Program-made: the position numbers and the translations under genes
Part shown: piece by piece, positions 30,488 through 40,638 of the stretch
Layout of the letters: the number at the start of each line of letters is the position of its first letter
Numbering within the stretch: position 1 is the first letter of the stretch
From: Sandaracinaceae bacterium
GTDB lineage: Bacteria > Myxococcota_A > Polyangia > Polyangiales > Sandaracinaceae
Reading direction: 5' to 3'
Length of the DNA: 64,000 nucleotides
NCBI GenBank assembly: GCA_019637095.1
Contig: JAHBWG010000011.1
Coordinates: 1-64,000, forward strand
The notes under the pieces: model-generated
Told to the model about the DNA's origin: nothing
Databases searched by the model: none
What the model saw: the letters and a program-made list of their open reading frames with translations, nothing else

Positions 30488-31242
30488 GAGAGCTGTCGGT
30501 GCGGGCTCACCGTCACGATCGCGCCCTTGGCGACGGCCTCCCAGCCGTCGTCGTCGAGCGGCTCCGAGGCCAGCTCGACCGCGCCCGCGCGCTCGCGGCG
30601 GTAGAGCGTCGGCGCCTCCCCGTTGACCGCGTGGCGCATCGCGACGATCCACGCGCCGTCGGTGACGACCACGTTGAGGAGCGCGAGCTGCGCGCCGGCC
30701 ATCGACGAGAGCGCCTCGAGCGCGCCGCCGACCGCGTCGGTCGGATCGCTCCCCGGCGTGAGCGCGGCGAGCCGCGTCATCACGAACGCGCCGATCAGCT
30801 CCGAGTCGGTGTTGCCCTCGATCGCCGCGTAGCGCGCGTCGTCGAGCGACTCGCGCACGCGCCGCGCGAGCGTCGCGGAGAAGTCGCGCACGAACCCGTT
30901 GTGGGTGAAGGCCCAGCGCCCGTCGACGAACGGCGAGACGTTGGAGAGCTGGACGGGCATCCCCACCGTCGCCGAGCGGACGTTCGCGAGCGCGCAGCCG
31001 GTCACGAGGTGCCGCGCCATCGCGCGCACGTTCTCGTCGGCCCACAGCGGGAGCACGGTGCGGTAGCGCGCGGGCGCCGGCTCGGCGTCCGTGTACCAGA
31101 CCATCCCGAAGCCGTCGGCGTTGAGGCGCGCCGTCGTCATCTCGCGCGGCGCGTAGCTCTGCACCTCGAGCGAGTGCGGCGGCGCGAGCCAGAGCGAGTG
31201 GAGGGACCGGGGCGGCCCCGAGTACGCGGCGAGGCGACACAT
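30472..31242 (-). CDS. egtC: EgtC-like class II glutamine amidotransferase
   Basis: A 256-residue N-terminal-nucleophile amidohydrolase. It starts MCRLAAY, so Met removal exposes Cys as the nucleophile. Later come RLNADGFGMVWY, ALANVRSA, FTHNGFV and EGNTDSELIGA, the class II glutamine amidotransferase substrate pocket. EgtC removes glutamate from gamma-glutamyl-hercynylcysteine sulfoxide in ergothioneine synthesis, and the overlap with the EgtB-like gene supports that role. Residues before ATG 31242 are not conserved. Confidence 0.85.
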   Translation of the reverse strand: MCRLAAYSGPPRSLHSLWLAPPHSLEVQSYAPREMTTARLNADGFGMVWYTDAEPAPARYRTVLPLWADENVRAMARHLVTGCALANVRSATVGMPVQLSNVSPFVDGRWAFTHNGFVRDFSATLARRVRESLDDARYAAIEGNTDSELIGAFVMTRLAALTPGSDPTDAVGGALEALSSMAGAQLALLNVVVTDGAWIVAMRHAVNGEAPTLYRRERAGAVELASEPLDDDGWEAVAKGAIVTVSPHRQLSCRTF

Positions 31243-31290
31243 GATGAGGGCCCGGAGCATACGACGGGTGCGCGCGGCGCGAGCGAAGGA

Positions 31291-32028
31291 TCAGCCGGCC
31301 CGCAACGTCTCGTGCACGATCGCGACGAGCCCGATCACCGCGACGTCGCTGCGCAGCGTGCGCTCGCCGAGGCCGATCCCCGCGAAGCCGTGCCGCTCGA
31401 GCAGGTCGCGCTCGAACGGGTCCCAGCCGCCCTCGGGCCCGATCGCGAGGACGACGCGCCGCTCGGGCGCGAGCGCGGCGAGCGCGCCGATCGCGGAGCG
31501 CGGGTAGATCGGATCGGCGAGCAGGCGCTTCTCGCCGTCCCCCTCTCCGAGCTCGTCCTCGACGAGCTTGCGGAAGAAGCGGTGCACGCGGACCTCGGGG
31601 AGCCAGGTGTCGCGCGCCTGCGCGAGCCCCTCGAGCAGGAGCGGCCGGCAGATCTCGGGGCGGATGGCGTGCGAGTCGAAGTAGCAGCGCTCGACGCGGC
31701 GCGCGTTGACGAGGTCGACGCGGCGCACGCCGAGCGCGGCGAGCGGCGCCCAGAGGCGCTTGAGGACCTTCGGGCGCGGCAGCGCCAGGACGAGATCGAG
31801 CCGCGGTCGCGGCGGCGGCGCGGGGTCGAACGCGCACCGCAGGCGCACGGTGTCCTCGTCGGCGTGCAGGACCTCGGCCTGGCCTCGGGGCCCGTCGAGC
31901 AGCCCGACGCGGACGAGCTGCCCGGGCACCACGCCGAGCACGTCGAGGAGGTGGCGCGCCCGCGCGTCGTCGAGGAGCGCCTCTCCCGAGGGGGAGAGCT
32001 CGCTCCGCTCGAGGAGCAGGAGGTTCAC
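31291..32028 (-). CDS. rsmE: 16S rRNA (uracil1498-N3)-methyltransferase RsmE
   Basis: A 245-residue SPOUT methyltransferase. The N-terminal PUA-like part (HLLDVLGVVPGQLVRVGLLDG) is followed by the knotted domain with ALPRPKVLKRL, 'GPEGGWDPFERDLLERHGF' and GERTLRSDVAVIG, the S-adenosylmethionine-binding trefoil-knot motifs of RsmE. It methylates U1498 of 16S rRNA. GTG 32028 overlaps the stop of the upstream lipoprotein gene. Confidence 0.92.
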   Translation of the reverse strand: MNLLLLERSELSPSGEALLDDARARHLLDVLGVVPGQLVRVGLLDGPRGQAEVLHADEDTVRLRCAFDPAPPPRPRLDLVLALPRPKVLKRLWAPLAALGVRRVDLVNARRVERCYFDSHAIRPEICRPLLLEGLAQARDTWLPEVRVHRFFRKLVEDELGEGDGEKRLLADPIYPRSAIGALAALAPERRVVLAIGPEGGWDPFERDLLERHGFAGIGLGERTLRSDVAVIGLVAIVHETLRAG

Positions 32029-32960
32029 CCGCCGGGCGTGCTCCCGGGCGCCGCGCGCACCGCGAGGCGCACCTCGCCGCAGCCGAAGCTCACGCCGCTG
32101 CGCGAGTAGCGGAAGCCGTCGACGACCACGTAGTAGGTGCCCGCGCGCAGCGTCGCGACGAGCCGCGACTGCCGCACGTCCACGCCATCGACGCAGTAGG
32201 GTGGCTGCGCGGTCGACGCCATGCAGGGCACGTCATCGGCGCAGCCGATCTGCGTCGTCGGGTCGTCGCAGACGGTGCGCAGGTACACGATCGTGTCGAT
32301 GGCCGCGTCCTCGTCCACGTCGGTGAGCTCGATGACGACGCGCGTGTCCATCGCGAGGCGCAGGACGAACACGCGATCGCCGACGGACGCGCGCGTCGTG
32401 GCGCGGCACTGCGCGGAGTCGCGCTCGTAGGTGTCGTCGTCGCTCTCGTCGCAGAGGTCGAGCGTCTCGGTCGAGCCGACGCGGATCTCGTCGAGGCCCC
32501 GGCACGCCCCCTCGACGCACGCGAGCGTCGACGGGTCGCAGCGACCGTCGCCGCAGTCGATCACCGACAGCTCGCCGCCGTCGGCGCTGCAGGCGAGGAC
32601 GGAGCCGCCGTCGTCCGCGCACGTCCGCGTGCCCGGCGTGCACGCGCGCGGCCGGCACCCGCCCTCACGGCAGATCCCGCCGGTGGCGGCGCAGTCCTCG
32701 CGGCGCTCCGCGCCGCCCGCGCACACGACGAGCACGTCGCCCGCGCAGGTGCGCGTGCCCTCCACGCAGGCCGCGCCGCCGCCGTCGCGTGGCGGGCCCG
32801 CGTCGGGGCGCGGCGTGGCGCCGTCCATCAACGTCACCCCCGAGTCGGCGCCGGGGTCGCCGCCGAGCCGGTCGACGTCGGGGTTGACGAGCGCGCTGCA
32901 GCCCAAGCAGAGCCCGAAGGCGAGGGCCGCGCTCCACCGGGACGACAGGACGGGACGCAT
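32025..32960 (-). CDS. Cys-rich lipoprotein with prepeptidase-like C-terminal domain
   Basis: A 311-residue protein. Lipobox LCLGC has its Cys at 21. A DG/PD linker follows, then a Cys-rich region (about 65-155) with three repeats of the C.EGTRTC/C..GG..C type seen in myxobacterial surface proteins. The C-terminal part (about 160-300) has 'DTRVVIELTDVDEDAAIDTI' and 'LRAGTYYVVVDGF', characteristic of pre-peptidase C-terminal (PPC-like) beta domains. Likely outer-membrane surface protein; function unknown. Confidence 0.72.
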   Translation of the reverse strand: MRPVLSSRWSAALAFGLCLGCSALVNPDVDRLGGDPGADSGVTLMDGATPRPDAGPPRDGGGAACVEGTRTCAGDVLVVCAGGAERREDCAATGGICREGGCRPRACTPGTRTCADDGGSVLACSADGGELSVIDCGDGRCDPSTLACVEGACRGLDEIRVGSTETLDLCDESDDDTYERDSAQCRATTRASVGDRVFVLRLAMDTRVVIELTDVDEDAAIDTIVYLRTVCDDPTTQIGCADDVPCMASTAQPPYCVDGVDVRQSRLVATLRAGTYYVVVDGFRYSRSGVSFGCGEVRLAVRAAPGSTPGG

Positions 32961-33008
32961 GTACTCCCAAGGTAGCGGCGCCCGGCCGACCCGGTCAACG
33001 CGCCCACA

Positions 33009-34565
<1,557 letters not shown>

Positions 34566-34648
34566 CGGGTCCGAGAGGAGTGTCAGGCTTGTGGAGGATC
34601 TGGACAAGCGGTCGGGGTGGGTATGCTCGGGCGGAGACTTCGATACGC

Positions 34649-35836
34649 ATGAAGACGAAGAACGGATCGACGGCGGCCCCGGCCCGGGACCTCGAAGAGG
34701 CGCTGGTGCCGCTCCTCGCCCGCCTCGTGGAGGCGCCGAGCGGGAGCCACGAGCGCGACGACGTCGAGGCGGCCGCGGCGATCCTCGACGAGGCGGCGGG
34801 CGCGATCGGGCTGTCCATCGAGCGCGTGCCCGATCCCGAGGGCCGCTTCGCCGACCACCGGGTGTACGCGAGCGAGGCCGCGCGGGGCGACGCGCCGGCG
34901 CTCGCGCTCGTCGGCCACGTCGACACGGTGTACCCGCGCTCGCTCGGCTTCTTCGGCTTCCGGCGGGAGGGCGGCGACGCGTTCGGCCCGGGCGTGCTCG
35001 ACATGAAGTCGGGGCTCGCCATGATCTTCACCGCGCTCGCGCGCCTGCACGACGCCGGTGATCTCGGCGCGCTCGCGGTGCGCGCCGTCGTGGTCTCCGA
35101 CGAGGAGGTCGGCTCGCCGAGCAGCGCGCCGCTCTACGCGCGGCTCGCGCCGCACACGAGCGCGGCGCTCGTGTTCGAGCACGGCCGCGCGGGCGACGCG
35201 GTGGTGACCGCGCGAAAGGGCACGGCGTCGTTCACGATCGAGGCGCGCGGCCGCGCGAGCCACGCGGGGCTCGCTCACGCCGACGGTGTCAACGCGATCG
35301 CGGCGCTCGCGGAGGTGATCGGGCGCGTCGAGGCCGCGACGGACTACGCGCGCGGGATCACGTTCAACGTCGGCCTCGTCGAGGGGGGGACCTCGACGAA
35401 CACGGTGCCGGAGCGCGCGCGCTGTCGCGTCGACGCGCGCTTCGCCGCGCCCGAGGACGGCGCGCAGCTCGAGGCGAGCCTGCGCGCCGCCATCGCGGCG
35501 CCGCGGACCGGCCGGCTCGCGCAGGCGCACCTCACGCTCGAGGGCGGCGTGAACCGGCCCGCGATGGCGCCCACCGCGGCGAGCCGCGCGCTCGCGGCGC
35601 GCTACGCGCTGCACGCGGCGGCGTCGGGGCTCGGCACGGGCGAGGCTCCGCTCCAGGGAGGCGGGAGCGACGCGAACCTCCTCGCGGCGCACGGCGTCCC
35701 CGTGATCGACGGGCTCGGGCCGGCGGGGGCGGGCGCGCACCAGCGCGCCGAGCGCTGCTCGCTCCCGAGCCTCGCGAGGAAGACCGACGCCCTCGCGCGG
35801 TTTCTCGCCGATTGGGCCCGCTCCCCGCTACTCTGA
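34649..35836 (+). CDS. M20 family metallopeptidase (carboxypeptidase G2-like)
   Basis: A 395-residue di-zinc hydrolase with the full M20 set: H90 and D92 (GHVDTVY), D118 (GPGVLDMKSG), catalytic/metal E152-E153 (SDEEVGS), FEHGRAGD and the last ligand His in GAHQRAE. The middle 'GRASHAGLAHADGVNAIAAL' is the dimerisation lid. It should cleave a C-terminal glutamate or similar acyl-amino acid. No signal peptide is evident, so it is cytoplasmic. The ATG at 34649 is chosen because earlier in-frame residues are not family-like. Confidence 0.9.
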   Translation: MKTKNGSTAAPARDLEEALVPLLARLVEAPSGSHERDDVEAAAAILDEAAGAIGLSIERVPDPEGRFADHRVYASEAARGDAPALALVGHVDTVYPRSLGFFGFRREGGDAFGPGVLDMKSGLAMIFTALARLHDAGDLGALAVRAVVVSDEEVGSPSSAPLYARLAPHTSAALVFEHGRAGDAVVTARKGTASFTIEARGRASHAGLAHADGVNAIAALAEVIGRVEAATDYARGITFNVGLVEGGTSTNTVPERARCRVDARFAAPEDGAQLEASLRAAIAAPRTGRLAQAHLTLEGGVNRPAMAPTAASRALAARYALHAAASGLGTGEAPLQGGGSDANLLAAHGVPVIDGLGPAGAGAHQRAERCSLPSLARKTDALARFLADWARSPLL

Positions 35837-35847
35837 GCGCGCGGGCG

Positions 35848-36951
35848 ATGACGGGGGACCTCAAGGTCGGCGCGACGCTGGATCGCCGGTGGGTGCTGCG
35901 CCGGGTGGTGGCGCGGGCCGACCACGCCACCGTGTTCGAGGCGACGCACGCGTTCCTCGATCGGCTCGCCTCCGTGGTCGTCGCGCGGCCCGAGGATCGC
36001 GAGCGCCTGCTCGCGGAGGCCGCCGCGCGCGATCGCACCTACCACCGCGGCGTGCTCGGCGTGCTCGACGTCGCGGACACCCGCGAGGGCGTCCCCTATC
36101 TCGTGGGCGCGCCGCTCGTCGGGCGCTCTCTCGACGGGCTGCTGATGGCGCGCGGGGCGCTGCCGCCGGTCGAGGCGGTCGACATCGCGCTGAGCCTCGG
36201 CGACGCGTTGATGCACGTGCACTCGCTCGGGATGGCGCACGCCGCGTTGTCACCCGCGAGCATCCTCGTCGACGACGCGCGCGTGGTCCTGCTCGACCTC
36301 GGTCTGTTCCCGACGCCGCTCGGCTCGCTCACCGGCCCGCTCGCGTCGATGCCCTACACCGCGCCCGAGCGGCTCACCTCGGGCGCCGCGGCGAGCGGAC
36401 GGACGGACGTGTACGCGCTCGCCGCGATCCTCGCGGAGATGCTCTCGGGCGAGCCGCCCGAGGAGTGGCCGCCGAGCGAGGGCGCGTTGCCCGCCGCGCT
36501 CGCCGCGGTCGTCGAGACTGGCCTCGACGAGGCCGACCGGCGGCCCGCGACGATGGAGGCGTTCATCGCGGCGATCCGCCACGCGGTCCGCGAGCCGCTG
36601 CCGCCGTCGATCCCGCCGGCGACGATGCGCCGCCGCGGCCCACGCGCGGCGTACGTCTCGGCGATCCGCGTGCGGCTCGAGGGCGACGCGATCCTCGACG
36701 GCCGCACCGAGAACGTCGGCGAGCACGGGCTGCTGATCGTCGGCGCGGGCCCGGTCGAGGAGGGGCACTCGGTGCTCGTGCGCCTCGCGCTGCCGACGAG
36801 CGGCCGGATCGTGAGCGAGCCATCGACCGTGCGTTGGGTGCGCGGGCAGGGCCAGGTGAAGGCGTTCGGCGTCGAGTTCGACGATCCGGCGCCGCGCACG
36901 CTCGAGGACATCCGGCGCTACCTCGAGCTCTCGGGCGGCGGCGAGGAGTGA
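35848..36951 (+). CDS. Pseudokinase fused to a PilZ domain
   Basis: A 367-residue protein. Residues 8-250 align with a Hanks kinase, but the catalytic residues are gone. The VAIK lysine position reads VVVAR (43-47), the catalytic loop is HAALSPAS (131-138) instead of HRDLKPEN, and DFG is DLG (150-152), while APE is kept (172-174). Residues about 262-367 form a PilZ domain with an Arg-rich entry (MRRRGPR) and NVGEHG (289-294) in place of D/NxSxxG, so c-di-GMP binding may be weakened. It probably acts as a scaffold that reads kinase partners and possibly a nucleotide. The start ATG 35848 lies 11 bp after the M20 stop. Confidence 0.82.
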   Translation: MTGDLKVGATLDRRWVLRRVVARADHATVFEATHAFLDRLASVVVARPEDRERLLAEAAARDRTYHRGVLGVLDVADTREGVPYLVGAPLVGRSLDGLLMARGALPPVEAVDIALSLGDALMHVHSLGMAHAALSPASILVDDARVVLLDLGLFPTPLGSLTGPLASMPYTAPERLTSGAAASGRTDVYALAAILAEMLSGEPPEEWPPSEGALPAALAAVVETGLDEADRRPATMEAFIAAIRHAVREPLPPSIPPATMRRRGPRAAYVSAIRVRLEGDAILDGRTENVGEHGLLIVGAGPVEEGHSVLVRLALPTSGRIVSEPSTVRWVRGQGQVKAFGVEFDDPAPRTLEDIRRYLELSGGGEE

Positions 36952-37084
36952 AGGTCCGTCGATGAATCTCCCGTCGCCCCGCGGCCGAGGCCGGTGCGCG
37001 GTCCGATTCATCCTCGAGCCGCTCGACCGTCACCCCGCGGATTGTGGACCCGCCGCCTCCTCGCTCCGTACGATCGCGAGCGTG

Positions 37085-37492
37085 ATGGACTCGCACCGCG
37101 GCCACCGCCGCTACCTCGTCAACACCGATTGCGTCGTTCGATCCAGCGCCGACGACCGCCTCCTCGCGGACGAGACGCTCGACCTCTCGTGGTCGGGCCT
37201 GCGCGCGCGAGCGCTGGGCGGCGCCCGGGTCGGTGAGCGCGTGCGCGTCTCGGTGCGCGTGCCGGGCTCGCGCACGTGGCTCGACGCGGACGGCGTCGTC
37301 GCGCGCACGGCCCCGGGCCGGCGGGCCGGCGAGCGCGGCGAGACGCTCGCGGTCGCGCTGCGCCGCATGGACGGCATGCATCGCCTGCTGCTCGCGACGG
37401 TGGTGCGCCGCTTCCCCGAGGTGCCGCCGGAGCGCGGGGGCACGCGCGACTACGCGCGCGCGATCCAGCGGATCGGCGAGGAGCCGGGCTGA
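37085..37492 (+). CDS. PilZ domain protein
   Basis: A 135-residue protein. HRRYLV (7-12) supplies the RxxxR-type arginines and DLSWSG (33-38) is a perfect D/NxSxxG motif, so c-di-GMP binding is likely. The rest is the PilZ beta-barrel (ERVRVSVRVPGSRTWLDADG) and a basic C-terminal helix. The ATG at 37085 or GTG at 37082 fits better than the distant upstream starts. It lies between the pseudokinase-PilZ gene and a kinase gene. Confidence 0.82.
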   Translation: MDSHRGHRRYLVNTDCVVRSSADDRLLADETLDLSWSGLRARALGGARVGERVRVSVRVPGSRTWLDADGVVARTAPGRRAGERGETLAVALRRMDGMHRLLLATVVRRFPEVPPERGGTRDYARAIQRIGEEPG

Positions 37493-37572
37493 GCGGCGCC
37501 TGGGAGGCGACGCGGGGCGCGAGCGGCGGGTGAGGCCGCGCGTGGTTGGGGTATCCTCTGTGGCGGGGAAGC

Positions 37573-38964
37573 TTGAGCGGCCGACGATCCAGCGCGGACG
37601 ATCTCGAGCCGGCGTCGCCGGCGTCGGCCGCGCGCACGACGGACGACCTCGAGATGCCGGCCGCGCTCCGCGACGCGCTCGCGCGGGAGGCCGTCCCGTT
37701 CGGCGACCTCGACTTCGAGGACGTTGGCCCGACGGAGATCGTCGCCTCCGACGTGACCGCCGCCGACCTCGACGGGTACGAGCCGTTGGGCCCGGGCGCC
37801 CTCGTCGGCCGCTACCGCATCGAGCGCGTCCTGGGCCGCGGCGGGACCGGGGTCGTCTACGAGGCGGTGCACGAGGAGCTCGGACGGCGCGTCGCGCTCA
37901 AGTGCCTGTTCCCGCACGTCGCGGTGCAGCCGATTCAGGTCCAGCGCCTCTTCCGCGAGGCGCAGATCGCCGCGCGGGTCGAGCACCCGAACGTCGTCAC
38001 CGTCCTCGACGGGGGCCGGCACGGCGACACGTTCTACCTCGCGATGGAGCGGCTCGAGGGCCGCACCCTCGCGGACTGGCTCACGGCCGAGCGCCGCACC
38101 GTCGCCGAGATCGTCGCCCTCCTCGCGCAGGTCATGGACGGAGTCGCGGCGGTGCACGCGGTGGGCGTGGTGCACCGCGACCTCAAGCCGGAGAACGTGT
38201 TCCTCTGCGCGCCCCCGGACGACCCGCTCCACGCGGGGATCCCGAAGGTCCTCGACTTCGGTGTCTCCAAGCTCAAGGAGCCGGGACCGAACGCCGGCAA
38301 GCTCACCGCGGTCGGGACGGTGATGGGGACGCCCTACTACATGGCGCCCGAGCAGGTCCTGGACACGAGCGCGGTCGACCAGCGCGCGGACGTGTACTCG
38401 CTCGGCGTGATGCTCTACGAGGCGCTCGCCGGGCAGCTCCCGTACCCCGGCAACGGCATGATCGAGATCTTCACGCAGGCACAGGAGGGCGCGGCGCCGC
38501 CGCTCCGCGCGCTGCGGCCCGCCGTGCCGCCCGGGCTCGCCGCGCTCGTGGCGCGCGCGATGAGCCCCGAGGCGGGGCAGCGCTTCGCGAGCGTCGCGGA
38601 GATGAGGGCGGCGCTCGCGGCGCTCGCGCTCGACGACGCCCTCGACGCGGGGCCGGACGCGATGCTCGGCGCGCCGTGGGGAGGGGACCTCGCCGACCTC
38701 GCGGTGGAGCCGACGCTCGCGCTCGGCGCGGTGCGCGCAGGGTCGGCGGCGCCCCTCGCGGTGGAGCCGACGCAGGCGCTCGCCGAGCCCGCGGTCGGCG
38801 CGCGGCCGATCGCGGGCCCGACGCCGCTCACCAGCCCGCGCCTCCCGCCCGCGGCGCGCGCCACCGGCGGGGCGCCCGTCTGGGTGTGGCTCCTCGTCGC
38901 CGCCGCCTGCGGCGGCCTCGCGGCGGCGCTCGGCGCGGTGATCTTCTACTACGCGCTCGCCTGA
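37573..38964 (+). CDS. Tail-anchored Ser/Thr protein kinase
   Basis: About 463 residues if started at TTG 37573 (after GGGGAAG); TTG 37546 is an alternative. A 75-residue acidic N-terminal extension precedes the kinase domain: GRGGTG, K110, HRDLKPEN (HRD 201-203), DFG 228-230. The C-terminal region has repeated VEPT(L/Q)ALxx units, likely phospho-acceptor threonines, and ends in a single helix (about 438-461, WVWLLVAAACGGLAAALGAV) with almost nothing beyond. The protein is therefore tail-anchored, with no external sensor. Confidence 0.9.
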   Translation: MSGRRSSADDLEPASPASAARTTDDLEMPAALRDALAREAVPFGDLDFEDVGPTEIVASDVTAADLDGYEPLGPGALVGRYRIERVLGRGGTGVVYEAVHEELGRRVALKCLFPHVAVQPIQVQRLFREAQIAARVEHPNVVTVLDGGRHGDTFYLAMERLEGRTLADWLTAERRTVAEIVALLAQVMDGVAAVHAVGVVHRDLKPENVFLCAPPDDPLHAGIPKVLDFGVSKLKEPGPNAGKLTAVGTVMGTPYYMAPEQVLDTSAVDQRADVYSLGVMLYEALAGQLPYPGNGMIEIFTQAQEGAAPPLRALRPAVPPGLAALVARAMSPEAGQRFASVAEMRAALAALALDDALDAGPDAMLGAPWGGDLADLAVEPTLALGAVRAGSAAPLAVEPTQALAEPAVGARPIAGPTPLTSPRLPPAARATGGAPVWVWLLVAAACGGLAAALGAVIFYYALA

Positions 38965-38991
38965 CCGAGCGCGGTGCGTACGTCCGGTGCG

Positions 38992-39402
38992 ATGAACATC
39001 GACGCCGAAGAGCTCATGACCGCCGAGGTGGTGACCGTGTCCGAGGACACGCCGCTCTCTGCCGCCCTGGAGATCATGCAAGAGCACGACATCCGACACC
39101 TGCCGGTGGTGCGCGGCAAGCGCCTCGTCGGCATGCTCAGCGACCGGGACCTCCAGGGGCTCGGGCTGCGCCTCGCGGTGGACATGGAGACGCTCGACCG
39201 CCTCGAGTCGAAGCTGCGCGCCAAGGTCAAGACCGCGATGTCGAGCCACCTCGTCACGGTCCATCCCTCGAGCGACGTCGCCGAGATCATCGACCGACTC
39301 GTGGAAGAGCGGATCGGCGCCGTGCCCGTCGTCGAGGAGGACGAGCTCGTCGGGATCGTGAGCTACGTGGACGTGCTGCGCGCCGTGCGTGACGGCCTGT
39401 GA
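38992..39402 (+). CDS. Tandem CBS-domain protein
   Basis: A 136-residue protein made of two CBS motifs: 'ELMTAEVVTVSEDTPLSAAL...' to LSDRDL, and 'AMSSHLVTVHPSSDVAEIID' to VSYVDVLRAV. Stand-alone CBS pairs bind adenine nucleotides as energy sensors. It starts 27 bp after the tail-anchored kinase and is probably co-transcribed, so it could report nucleotide status to that kinase; the link is inferred from position only. Confidence 0.88.
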   Translation: MNIDAEELMTAEVVTVSEDTPLSAALEIMQEHDIRHLPVVRGKRLVGMLSDRDLQGLGLRLAVDMETLDRLESKLRAKVKTAMSSHLVTVHPSSDVAEIIDRLVEERIGAVPVVEEDELVGIVSYVDVLRAVRDGL

Positions 39403-39415
39403 TGTGGGTGAGCGG

Positions 39416-40288
39416 TCACGGCGCGAGCCGCGCGCGGCGGATCGTCACGCCGCTCGCGCTCGCGCGCATCCCGTACGCCTCGCTCGGCGCGATGGGGCCG
39501 TGCGAGCGGGCCTCGGGCGGGTCGGTGCCCCAGGCGCCTTCGGTGACGTCGCGCTCGAAGAGGCGTCCGTCGTCGCGGTAGACCGCGACGACGCGCCGAT
39601 CGCGCACGACGAGCCGCGCCTCGTCGATCATCCCGGGGCGCGACGACCAGAACGGGTGCTCCACGTTGCGGAGCTGCGCGGGATCCACGTGGACGCCGCA
39701 GAGCCGCGTGCCGCGCGGGTCGCCGCCGCCGTAGTAGAGCAAGAAGAAGAACTGGCCGCGATCGGGCTGCCACGCGACCGCGGCGAGCGGCCACTGGGCG
39801 TGGACCCTCACCGGCGCGCCCGCGGGCGCGCCGAGGCGATCGAACGCGGCGAGGTACGTCTCGTAGAGCGCGGTGGGGCTCGTCGTCGACGCCTCCTGCC
39901 AGAAGACCGAGAAGCCCTGTGGCGTCAGCGCGACCGCCGCCCCGACGGGCGCGCGATCCGGCCCCGCGGGGCGCGCGATCGGCGCGCGACGCGGCGCGCC
40001 CAGGCGCCCGGCCTCCACCGGCACGAACACCGCCTCGAGCGGGACGCCGAGCAGCACCACGAGCACGCCGGCGTCTCCGCCCGCAGCCCACGCGTGCCGA
40101 GGCGCGCCCTCGTGGACGGCGACGCGCTGCTCGCCGAGCCGCACCTCGACGGCGCCTCTCGCGGGGCGGAAGCGCGTCACCACCTCGAGCGCGGCGTCGC
40201 CGACGAAGTGCGCCTCTCCGAAGATCTGCTCTTGCGCCGCCGCGGGCGCCGCGACGAGGCAGAGGCACACGATGGCGGCGCTCCGCAT
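39416..40288 (-). CDS. Exported protein of unknown function
   Basis: A 290-residue protein with a clear Sec signal peptide (AAIVCLCLVAAPAAAQ, cleavage after AAA). The mature part is beta-rich with spaced units such as RHAWAAGGDAGVLVVLLG, 'GFSVFWQEASTTSPTALYET' and QFFFLLYYGGGD, suggesting a propeller-like or repeat fold. One Cys is visible in the mature part. I recognise no family. Convergent with the CBS gene. Confidence 0.65.
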   Translation of the reverse strand: MRSAAIVCLCLVAAPAAAQEQIFGEAHFVGDAALEVVTRFRPARGAVEVRLGEQRVAVHEGAPRHAWAAGGDAGVLVVLLGVPLEAVFVPVEAGRLGAPRRAPIARPAGPDRAPVGAAVALTPQGFSVFWQEASTTSPTALYETYLAAFDRLGAPAGAPVRVHAQWPLAAVAWQPDRGQFFFLLYYGGGDPRGTRLCGVHVDPAQLRNVEHPFWSSRPGMIDEARLVVRDRRVVAVYRDDGRLFERDVTEGAWGTDPPEARSHGPIAPSEAYGMRASASGVTIRRARLAP

Positions 40289-40374
40289 GCCTCGTACGTG
40301 GCGGCGAGGCGGCGCTTCGTGACCGCGCTTCTCGTTTGGCGCCGGCGCCTCGCTCCGATAGCCTGGTCCGCGTC

Positions 40375-40629
40375 ATGTTCCGCGCGACCTTGCGGCAGCA
40401 CTACGCCCTCTCGGGCGTGGACCTCCTCGTCCTCGACGCGTACGACGGCGACGTGGGCCCGGGTGACGCGCTGACCGTCGCGCTCCCCGACGGCGGGGAA
40501 GCGTCGTGTACGGTGCGCGACCTCGCGTGGGGCAGCGCGATGAACGCGACCCAGCCCCCGCTCACCCTGATCGTCGAGGGCCTCGGCGCCCAGCCCGCGG
40601 TGGGCGCCGAGATCCGCTCCGCGACGTGA
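40375..40629 (+). CDS. Small beta-barrel-like protein, unknown
   Basis: An 84-residue protein from ATG 40375, with G/C-biased codons. 'YALSGVDLLVLDAYDGDVGP' followed by GDALTVALPDGGEASCTVRDLA has the pattern of a small six-strand translation-factor-like barrel, with one Cys. It is short and stands between an exported protein gene (divergent) and a lipoprotein gene (convergent). The family assignment is weak. Confidence 0.6.
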   Translation: MFRATLRQHYALSGVDLLVLDAYDGDVGPGDALTVALPDGGEASCTVRDLAWGSAMNATQPPLTLIVEGLGAQPAVGAEIRSAT

Positions 40630-40638
40630 GCGCGCCCG

